Assembly (NCBI GenBank): GCA_016869335.1
Contig: VGEJ01000145.1
Location: 1-6,810 of the forward strand
Origin: Alphaproteobacteria bacterium
GTDB taxonomy: Bacteria; Pseudomonadota; Alphaproteobacteria; VGEJ01
Direction of reading: 5' to 3'
Length of the DNA stretch: 6,810 nt
A program made the translations under genes and the position numbers. Position 1 is the first letter of the stretch. The number at the start of each line of letters is the position of its first letter. Positions 1 through 5,753 of the stretch are shown in pieces. The notes beneath the pieces were generated by a model. It was not told the DNA's origin. It saw only the letters and a list, made by a program, of their open reading frames with translations, and did no database searches.

Positions 1-956
1 CGGTCGAGCGGATGCTGGCCGGCGAGCGCGAGAAGCTGTTGCGCATGGAGGCCGAGATCGGCACGCGCGTGATCGGCCAACACGAGGCGGTGGTCGCGGT
101 GTCGAACGCCGTGCGCCGCGCCCGCGCCGGCTTGCAGGACGAGCGCCGGCCGCTCGGCTCGTTCCTGTTCCTCGGCCCTACCGGGGTCGGCAAGACCGAG
201 CTCGCCAGGGCGCTCGCGGCGTTCCTGTTCGATGACGAGAACGCGATGGCGCGCATCGACATGTCGGAATACATGGAGAAACACGCCGTCGCCCGTCTCA
301 TCGGCGCGCCGCCGGGCTACGTGGGCTACGAGGAGGGCGGCGCGCTCACCGAGGCCGTTCGCCGCCGGCCCTATCAGATCGTGCTGTTCGACGAGGTCGA
401 GAAGGCGCAAGCCGACGTCTTCAACATTCTCCTGCAGGTACTCGACGACGGTCGCCTCACCGATGGCCACGGCCGCACGGTCGATTTCCGCAACACGCTC
501 ATCATCCTGACATCGAACCTCGGCTCCGACATCCTGGCGGCGCAGCGGGAGGGCGAGGACACCAGCGCGGTGCGCGATGAGGTGATGGCGGCGGTGCGGG
601 CCGCGTTCCGCCCCGAGTTCCTGAACCGGCTCGACGAGATCATCCTCTTCCACCGGCTGACACGGGCGCACATGGGCGGGATCGTGACGATCCAGCTCGC
701 CCGGCTCGCCCAGCTCCTCGAGCACCACAAGATCGAGCTCGAGCTCGACGATTCGGCGCGCGCATGGCTTGCCAATGCCGGTTACGATCCGGTGTACGGT
801 GCCCGACCGCTCAAGCGGGTCATCCAACGCCACTTGCAGAACCCGCTGGCCGAGGTGATCCTCGCGGGGCGGCTCGAGCCGGGCGTGCCGGTGCGCGTCT
901 CGGCGGGCGATGGCGGCCTGGCCATCAACGGTGAGGCAATCGCCGCGGCCGCGTGA
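1..956 (+). CDS. clpB: ATP-dependent disaggregase chaperone ClpB, C-terminal part (5' partial)
   Basis: ClpB is a cytoplasmic hexameric AAA+ unfoldase that works with DnaK/DnaJ/GrpE to pull polypeptides out of aggregates after heat stress. The reading frame is open to the left edge, so the ATG at 12 is an internal Met (in the family's M-L-x-G-E-R-E-K-L-L segment), not the start. About 317 codons of a roughly 860-residue protein are present. Counting from that Met, the second nucleotide-binding domain shows Walker A GPTGVGKT (55-62), pore loop GYVGY (102-106), Walker B VLFDEVEK (124-131), sensor-1 TSN (167-169), the arginine-finger region RPEFLNRLDE (200-209) and sensor-2 YGARPLKR (262-269). 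The small C-terminal domain follows and ends in an Ala-rich tail. The N-domain, first AAA+ module, M-domain and any heat-shock promoter lie upstream of the window. ClpA and ClpC are less likely because no ClpP-binding IGF/LGF loop is seen between Walker B and the C-terminus. The next gene starts 26 bp downstream. Confidence 0.97.
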   Translation, partial: VERMLAGEREKLLRMEAEIGTRVIGQHEAVVAVSNAVRRARAGLQDERRPLGSFLFLGPTGVGKTELARALAAFLFDDENAMARIDMSEYMEKHAVARLIGAPPGYVGYEEGGALTEAVRRRPYQIVLFDEVEKAQADVFNILLQVLDDGRLTDGHGRTVDFRNTLIILTSNLGSDILAAQREGEDTSAVRDEVMAAVRAAFRPEFLNRLDEIILFHRLTRAHMGGIVTIQLARLAQLLEHHKIELELDDSARAWLANAGYDPVYGARPLKRVIQRHLQNPLAEVILAGRLEPGVPVRVSAGDGGLAINGEAIAAAA

Positions 957-968
957 GCGGCTGAGCCC

Positions 969-975
969 GAGGGAG
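969..975 (+). promoter_or_regulatory. Ribosome binding site for the hydratase GTG start
   Basis: The purine-rich GAGGGAG lies 7 nt before the GTG at 983. It supports GTG 983 over the ATG at 1024, which has no comparable Shine-Dalgarno sequence. The choice matters because the first frame break lies between the GTG start and the conserved core of the protein. Confidence 0.5.
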
Positions 976-982
976 CGTGACG

Positions 983-1766
983 GTGGCAGGCACGGACCCG
1001 GCGACGCAGGCGGCGGCGTTGTTATGGAGCGCGCGGCGGGAGGGGGGCGCCTCGCCCGACTGCTCGCCGACTGCCGCCCGGCAACGGTGGCGGCCGGCTA
1101 CACGGTGCAGGAGGCGCTGATCGCACAGGCCGGCACACCGGTCGCCAGCTGGAAGATCGCCGCGACCAGCGCCGCGGGCCAGGCCCACATCCGGGTCAGC
1201 GAACCGCTGAGCGGCCCGCTGTTCGCACCTTATGTCGTGGCCGATGGTGCCACCCTCGACATCGCGCGCAATCGCATGGGGGTCGTGGAGGCGGAGTTCG
1301 CCTTCCGCTTCGGGCGAGCGCTCGGGGCGGGTGAGGCGCCCCTGGCCGACGACGTCGTCCTGGCAGCAGTGAGCGCGCTTCACCTCGCGATCGAGGTGCC
1401 CGACTCGCGCTTCGAGGACTTCGAGACGGTGGGCGCGCCCTCGCTCATCCCGATGACGCCTGCGCCGGCTGGTTCGTGCTCGGCGCTGCGGTGACGGTGT
1501 GGCGCCCCGCCGACCTCAGAGGCCACGCGGTGCGCGGGCTGATCGACGGCGGCGTCGCCGCCACCGTGTCGGGTGCCAATGTGCTCGGCGACCCGTGCCG
1601 GGCGCTCTGCTGGTTCGTCGCCGATAGGCACCGTCGCGGCCAGGCGGTGCCCGAGGGCATGGTGGTGACGGCGGGCACCTGCGTCACGCCGGTGCCGGTC
1701 GCGCGCGGTGCCCACGCCGAGGCCGATTTCGGCGCCTTCGGTAGGGTGGCTGTCACCCTTGCCTGA
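983..1766 (+). pseudogene. 2-keto-4-pentenoate hydratase family gene (FAH superfamily), interrupted by two frameshifts
   Basis: Members of this family (MhpD-like) hydrate 2-oxo-pent-4-enoate-type products of aromatic meta-cleavage, using a divalent metal; the true substrate here is unknown. Frame 2 from GTG 983 encodes an N-terminal helix (DPATQAAALLWSARREGG). The protein then continues in frame 1 from 1048 (RLARLLADCRPATV, then WKIAATS). It continues again in frame 3 from 1452 (DDACAGWFVLG, GANVLGDP, TAGTCVTPVPV) to the TGA at 1764-1766. Adding one G to the G6 run (1042-1047) and one C to the CCC run (1449-1451) restores a continuous 261-residue protein, about the family's usual length. In that reconstruction the likely metal ligands are E103 and E105 (VVEAEFAF) and E138 (AIEVPDSRF). 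All motifs are preserved and no in-frame stop remains, so this is either a sequencing or assembly error or very recent gene decay. Without correction, frame 1 ends at the TGA at 1492-1494. A start at ATG 1024 would avoid the first break but lose the N-terminal helix, and the second break would remain. Confidence 0.85.
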
Positions 1767-1781
1767 GGCGCGGCGTGCGGC

Positions 1782-1811
1782 TTGCGTGGCGCGCGTGCCG
1801 TTGGCTAGTCT
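1782..1811 (+). promoter_or_regulatory. Possible sigma-70-type promoter before mmsA
   Basis: The 72-bp gap between the hydratase and mmsA is the longest in the plus-strand gene row. It holds TTGCGT (1782-1787) and TAGTCT (1806-1811) separated by 18 bp, a weak match to -35/-10 boxes, about 27 bp before the mmsA start. No operator-like dyad or T-tract terminator is seen in this gap. Seen by eye only, in GC-rich DNA where such matches are not strongly informative. Confidence 0.25.
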
Positions 1812-1838
1812 GCGGTCGGGTCGCCGGAAGGGAACACG

Positions 1839-3335
1839 ATGCCCAAGGAACTCCACCACTTCATCGCCGGCAAGCGTGTCGCCGGCCAGAGCGGGCGCTT
1901 CGGTGATGTCTACAATCCGGCGACCGGCGAGGTCAGCGCGCGGGTTCCGTTCGCGGGCGCTGGCGAGACAGCGGCCGCCATTGCTGCCGCCGAAGCGGCT
2001 CTCCCCGCCTGGGCGGCGACCCCAGCGCCGCAACGAGCACGCTTGCTGTTCCGCTTCCGCGAACTGATCGAGAGCCACGCGGAGGAGCTTGCGCACCTCA
2101 TCACCGCCGAGCACGGCAAGGTGCTGGCGGACTCGCGCGGCTCGCTCACCCGCGGCCTCGATGTCGTCGAGTTCGCCTGCGGGATTCCCCATCTCCTCAA
2201 AGGCGACTTCAGCGACGGCGTGGGGCGCGGCATCGACTCGTGGTCGCTGCGCTCGCCGGTCGGGGTGTGCGCCGGCATAACCCCCTTCAACTTCCCGGCG
2301 ATGATCCCGCTGTGGATGTTTCCCATCGCGATCGCGTGCGGCAACACCTTCGTGCTGAAACCCTCCGAACGCGATCCCTCCTGCGCGCTCCGCCTTGCCG
2401 AGCTGCTGCTCGAAGCGGGCGCGCCCGATGGCGTGCTCAACGTCGTCAACGGCGACCGCACGGCGGTCGACGCCCTGCTGACGGACGGGCGCGTGCAGGC
2501 GGTGAGCTTCGTCGGTTCGACCGCGGTGGCCGAGGAGGTCTACGCCAGGGGCGCGACGCAGGGTAAACGGGTGCAGGCCTTCGGCGGCGCCAAGAACCAC
2601 ATGGTGGTCATGCCGGATGCCGATCTCGACCAGGCGGTCGATGCGCTGATGGGCGCCGCCTACGGCTCGGCTGGCGAGCGGTGCATGGCGATCTCGGTCG
2701 CGGTGGCCGTCGGCAAGGTCGGCGACCAGCTCGTCGAGGCGATCGCGCCCAGAGTGCGCAAGCTCAAGGTCGGGCCGGGTGCCGATCCCGAGTCGGAGAT
2801 GGGGCCGCTCGTCACCGCCCAGCACCGCGAACGCGTGGAGCGCCTGGTCGCGACCGGCGTGAGCGAAGGCGCGACGTTGCGCGTCGACGGCCGGGGCTTG
2901 AGGCTGCAGGGCTACGAGAACGGCTACTATATGGGCGGCTGTCTGTTCGACCAGGTCACCACCGACATGACGATCTACAAGGAGGAGATCTTCGGTCCCG
3001 TGCTGTCGGTCGTGCGCGCGCCGGATTTCGACGGCGCGGTCGAGATGGTGAATCGGCACGAATACGGCAACGGCACCGCGATCTTCACGCGCGATGGCGA
3101 TGCCGCGCGCACCTTCGCGAGCCAGGTCAAGATCGGCCTCGTCGGCGTGAACGTGCCGATCCCGGTGCCGATGGCGTACCACAGCTTCGGCGGCTGGAAG
3201 CGCTCGCTGTTCGGCGATTCCAACATGCACGGCCCCGAGGGCGTGCGCTTCTATACCAAGCTCAAGACCGTGACGGCCCGCTGGCCCACCGGCATCCGCG
3301 CCGGCGCCGAGTACACCATGCCGATCGTGCGCTAG
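1839..3335 (+). CDS. mmsA: CoA-acylating methylmalonate-semialdehyde dehydrogenase
   Basis: This family oxidises methylmalonate semialdehyde (valine and thymine breakdown) or malonate semialdehyde (inositol and beta-alanine breakdown) with NAD+ and CoA, giving propionyl-CoA or acetyl-CoA and CO2 in the cytoplasm. The 498-residue length is normal. Visible motifs are TPFNFPAMIPLWMFP (148-162, oxyanion Asn151), nucleotide-binding GSTAV (226-230), FGGAKNH (248-254), nucleophile Cys282 in GERCMA (279-284) and EEIFGP (382-387). Ordinary aldehyde dehydrogenases have a general-base Glu in the ELGG motif; here that stretch reads AFGGAKN, as in the CoA-acylating class. Arg105 and Arg281 fall where the substrate-carboxylate arginines of Bacillus IolA (107 and 283) would be, with the same 2-residue offset as the catalytic Cys. 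The ATG at 1839 follows a GGAAGGGA-type ribosome binding site. No mmsB (3-hydroxyisobutyrate dehydrogenase) lies nearby, so valine versus malonate-semialdehyde use cannot be settled from context. The zapE-like gene follows after 19 bp. Confidence 0.93.
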   Translation: MPKELHHFIAGKRVAGQSGRFGDVYNPATGEVSARVPFAGAGETAAAIAAAEAALPAWAATPAPQRARLLFRFRELIESHAEELAHLITAEHGKVLADSRGSLTRGLDVVEFACGIPHLLKGDFSDGVGRGIDSWSLRSPVGVCAGITPFNFPAMIPLWMFPIAIACGNTFVLKPSERDPSCALRLAELLLEAGAPDGVLNVVNGDRTAVDALLTDGRVQAVSFVGSTAVAEEVYARGATQGKRVQAFGGAKNHMVVMPDADLDQAVDALMGAAYGSAGERCMAISVAVAVGKVGDQLVEAIAPRVRKLKVGPGADPESEMGPLVTAQHRERVERLVATGVSEGATLRVDGRGLRLQGYENGYYMGGCLFDQVTTDMTIYKEEIFGPVLSVVRAPDFDGAVEMVNRHEYGNGTAIFTRDGDAARTFASQVKIGLVGVNVPIPVPMAYHSFGGWKRSLFGDSNMHGPEGVRFYTKLKTVTARWPTGIRAGAEYTMPIVR

Positions 3336-3354
3336 GGGTCGCGGAGCGCCGATC

Positions 3355-4482
3355 ATGCTCGCGGGGCACCCCGAGGGACCGATCTTCGCCTACCGCGAGC
3401 GGCTCAAGGGCGGGCAATGGAAGCCCGACCCGATCCAGGAGCTGGCGGTCGAGAACCTCCAGCTCCTGCACAATCGGCTCAAGGCCTACAAGCCGGTCAA
3501 GGGCTCGACATGGCTCGACCGGCTGCTCGACAAGCGCGAGCCGCCGCCCCAGGGCATGTACCTCCACGGCGGCGTCGGGCGCGGCAAGTCGGTGCTGATG
3601 GATCTGTTCTTCGCGTGCGCGCCTACCGCGCACAAGCGACGCGTCCATTTCCACGCCTTCATGCTCGATGTCCACAGCCGGATCCACGCCTGGCGCCGGC
3701 TCGACCCGAGCGCCCGCGATGGCGACGATCCGATCAAGCCGGTGGCGAAGGCGCTGGCGGGCGAGGCCACGCTCCTCTGCCTCGATGAGCTGATGGTCAA
3801 GGACGTGGCCGACGCCATGATCCTGCGCCGGCTGTTCGCGAAGCTGTTCACCAACGGGGTCGTCACCGTCATCACCTCGAACGTGGTGCCGAACGAGCTC
3901 TACCTTGGCGGCCTCAACCGCGAGCAGTTCCTGCCCTTCATCGATCTGATCGAGACCAATCTCGATGTCTTCCACCTCGACAGCCCGCGCGACTATCGGC
4001 TGCAGCGCCTCAAGGGGCGGCCGATGTACTTCGCCCCGCTCGGCGCGCGCTCGGACGCCGGTCTCGCTGCCGCCTACCGCGAGCTGCTGGACGGTGCCGA
4101 GCCGGAGCCGCTGACGCTCGACGTGCAGGGCCGCGAGCTGCCGGTGCGCGAGGCGGCCGAGGGCATCGCCCGCTTCTCGTTCGCGGAGCTGTGCGGCCGG
4201 CCGCTCGGCGCCGCCGATTACATCGAGGTCGCGCGCTCGTTCCATACCGTGGTGCTGACCGGCATCCCACAGCTCAGCAACGAGCGCCGCGACGAGGCGC
4301 GGCGGTTCGTCAACCTGATCGATGTGCTCTATGATCACCGCGTCAACCTCCTGTGCAGCGCCGCGGCGAACCCCGATGCGCTCTACGCCGGCGGCCACGA
4401 GGTGCCGGAGTTCGGCCGCACGGTCTCGCGCCTCAACGAGATGCAGTCCGAGTCCTACATCGCGGCGCAGCACGTCGTCTGA
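3355..4482 (+). CDS. zapE: Cell division protein ZapE / AFG1-family ATPase
   Basis: ZapE is a P-loop ATPase that associates with the FtsZ ring in E. coli; the mitochondrial homologue AFG1/LACE1 acts in protein quality control. The 375-residue length is normal. The N-terminus (AYRERLKGGQWKPDPIQ, 12-28) matches the family's short leader. Walker A is GGVGRGKS (72-79). Walker B is LLCLDEL (140-146), continuing MVKDVADAMILRRLF. Sensor-1 is TSN (174-176), followed by NELYLGGLNREQFLPFI (180-196). The C-terminal signatures are RRFVNLIDVLYDHRVNLLCSA (316-336) and RTVSRLNEMQSESY (355-368). The family usually reads DEF-[QH]-V-[TS]-D after Walker B, so DELMVKD is a local variant, though the Asp and Glu are kept. 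The ATG at 3355 has GGAG 8 nt upstream. The gene sits 19 bp after mmsA and 21 bp before kynU, suggesting co-transcription. No signal peptide or membrane segment is seen, so it should be cytoplasmic. Confidence 0.94.
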   Translation: MLAGHPEGPIFAYRERLKGGQWKPDPIQELAVENLQLLHNRLKAYKPVKGSTWLDRLLDKREPPPQGMYLHGGVGRGKSVLMDLFFACAPTAHKRRVHFHAFMLDVHSRIHAWRRLDPSARDGDDPIKPVAKALAGEATLLCLDELMVKDVADAMILRRLFAKLFTNGVVTVITSNVVPNELYLGGLNREQFLPFIDLIETNLDVFHLDSPRDYRLQRLKGRPMYFAPLGARSDAGLAAAYRELLDGAEPEPLTLDVQGRELPVREAAEGIARFSFAELCGRPLGAADYIEVARSFHTVVLTGIPQLSNERRDEARRFVNLIDVLYDHRVNLLCSAAANPDALYAGGHEVPEFGRTVSRLNEMQSESYIAAQHVV

Positions 4483-4494
4483 GAAGCCGCCGAC

Positions 4495-4500
4495 GGAGGT
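4495..4500 (+). promoter_or_regulatory. Ribosome binding site of kynU
   Basis: A perfect GGAGGT lies in the 21-bp gap after the zapE stop, only 3 nt before the ATG at 4504. The spacing is shorter than the usual 5-9 nt. The start is still favoured because the encoded N-terminus (residues 1-15 and onward to the YLDGNSLG motif) matches kynureninases, and the next in-frame Met codons would cut into conserved sequence. Confidence 0.55.
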
Positions 4501-4503
4501 GCC

Positions 4504-5736
4504 ATGATCAACCGCGCCGATTGCGAGCGGCTCGATCGCCGCGACCCGCTGCGCCGCAAGCGCGCCGCCTTCCGCCTGCCGAAGGGCGTGATCTATCTCG
4601 ATGGCAACTCGCTCGGGGCGCTGCCCCGCGCCGTGCCCGGCCGCATGCGGGCGCTGATCGAGCAGGAGTGGGGCGAGGGCCTGATCCGAAGCTGGAACGA
4701 GGCCGGCTGGATTGCCAAGCCGGCCGCCGTGGCGGCCAGGCTCGCGCCGCTTATTGGCGCCGCGCCCGATGAGGTGATCTGCGCCGATTCGACCTCGGTC
4801 AACCTGTTCAAGCTGCTCGTGGCGGCGCTCCGGCTGCGCCCGGCGCGGCACACCATCGTCACCGAGCTCGGCAACTTCCCCACCGATCTCTACATCGCCG
4901 AAGGCGTGCGCGAGCTCATGCCGGGCACGCACCTCAACCGGGTCGAGGCGAGCGGGCTCATTCGGGCGCTCGATGGCGACAGCGCCGTTCTGACGCTGAC
5001 TCACGTCAACTTCCGCTCCGGCCGCGTCCACGACATGGCGGCGCTGACCGCGGCCGCCCACGGCGCCGGGGCGCTGACGCTGTGGGACCTGTCGCACTCG
5101 GTCGGGGCGCTGCCGGTAGACCTCGCGGCGGCCGGTGCGGATCTGGCGATCGGGTGCGGCTACAAGTATCTAAACGGGGGCCCCGGTGGCCCCGCCTTCC
5201 TCTATGTCGCGCGCCGCCACCAGGGGGCGATCCGCCCGGTGCTGACCGGCTGGATGGGCCATGCCCAGCCGTTCGACTTCGCACCCGACTATCGCCCGGC
5301 CGGGGGCCTGACGCGGCTCCTCTGCGGCACGCCGCCCATCTTCGGACTGATCGCGCTGGAGGCGGCACTCGACGTCTGGGACGGGGTCGATATCGCCCTG
5401 GTGCGCCAGAAGAGCGTCGCTCTCGGCGATCTGTTCGTGCGGCTGGTCGAGGAGCGTCTGGCCGGGCAGGACTTCGTGCTCGCCTCGCCGCGCGCGGGCG
5501 CCGAGCGCGGCAGCCAGGTCTCCTTCCGCCATCCGGAGGGCTACGCCATCATGCAGGCCCTCATCGCCCGCGGCGTGATCGGCGATTTCCGCACCCCCGA
5601 TATCCTGCGCTTCGGCTTCGCGCCGCTCTACGTTCGTTATCAGGACGTGTGGGACGCGGTGGCAGTGCTGGGCGAGGTGATGGCGGACCGCGCGTGGGAC
5701 GCGGCCGTGCACCGCCGACGCGCCGCTGTGACCTGA
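4504..5736 (+). CDS. kynU: Kynureninase
   Basis: Kynureninase is a PLP-dependent fold-type I enzyme that cleaves L-kynurenine to anthranilate and L-alanine (and 3-hydroxykynurenine to 3-hydroxyanthranilate) in tryptophan breakdown. The 410-residue length is normal. Visible motifs are YLDGNSLG (31-38), the substrate-side GLIRSWNEAGW (59-69), phosphate-binding DSTSVN (95-100), NFPTDLY (124-130) with Asp128, LWDLSHSVGALP (193-204) with Asp195, the PLP Schiff-base lysine Lys221 in GYKYLNGGPGGP (219-230), CGTPP (274-278) and RFGFAPLY (369-376), whose Arg probably holds the substrate carboxylate. All expected catalytic residues are present. It follows zapE by 21 bp and is the last gene of the plus-strand row; the next gene converges after 5 bp. 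Its usual partners, tryptophan 2,3-dioxygenase (kynA) and kynurenine formamidase (kynB), are not in the window, so they would have to be elsewhere, or the cell imports kynurenine. Confidence 0.96.
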   Translation: MINRADCERLDRRDPLRRKRAAFRLPKGVIYLDGNSLGALPRAVPGRMRALIEQEWGEGLIRSWNEAGWIAKPAAVAARLAPLIGAAPDEVICADSTSVNLFKLLVAALRLRPARHTIVTELGNFPTDLYIAEGVRELMPGTHLNRVEASGLIRALDGDSAVLTLTHVNFRSGRVHDMAALTAAAHGAGALTLWDLSHSVGALPVDLAAAGADLAIGCGYKYLNGGPGGPAFLYVARRHQGAIRPVLTGWMGHAQPFDFAPDYRPAGGLTRLLCGTPPIFGLIALEAALDVWDGVDIALVRQKSVALGDLFVRLVEERLAGQDFVLASPRAGAERGSQVSFRHPEGYAIMQALIARGVIGDFRTPDILRFGFAPLYVRYQDVWDAVAVLGEVMADRAWDAAVHRRRAAVT

Positions 5737-5753
5737 CGACCCTACTGCGTCAG
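5733..5753. terminator. Small hairpin spanning both convergent stop codons, possible weak bidirectional terminator
   Basis: CTGACG (5733-5738) and CGTCAG (5748-5753) form a perfect 6-bp inverted repeat around a 9-nt loop. The left arm contains the kynU TGA, and the loop holds the stop codon of the minus-strand gene (5742-5744). No T tract follows on either strand, so it is not a canonical intrinsic terminator. With only 5 bp between the genes it is the only dyad I see at the junction. A 6-bp match could be chance. Confidence 0.25.

Noticed and set aside
12..14. ATG at 12 as the start of the first gene
   Set aside because: Codons upstream in the same frame (from base 3) are open and continue the ClpB family sequence, so this is an internal Met of a gene cut by the window edge.
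729..748. Short tandem palindrome (GAGCTC repeated) in clpB
   Set aside because: It encodes an alternating Glu-Leu stretch inside the conserved ClpB C-terminal domain. Codon repetition explains it and there is no sign of a regulatory role.
1767..1838. Possible intrinsic terminator after the hydratase
   Set aside because: Only imperfect GC-rich complementarities (stems of about 4 bp) and no T tract were found.
1380..3356. 658-codon open frame on the minus strand opposite mmsA and the hydratase 3' end
   Set aside because: It is the antisense shadow of GC-rich coding sequence, where stop codons are rare. The translation is rich in Arg, His, Gly and Ala with no recognisable domain, while the plus strand encodes a complete conserved enzyme.
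3262..5097. 611-codon open frame on the minus strand opposite zapE and kynU
   Set aside because: It runs across two gene boundaries and lies antisense to two strongly conserved proteins. Its composition is typical of high-GC shadow frames and no motif is visible.
5173..5194. G-run/C-run dyad within kynU resembling a terminator stem
   Set aside because: It codes the Gly/Pro-rich loop after the PLP lysine, a conserved kynureninase motif, and no T tract follows.
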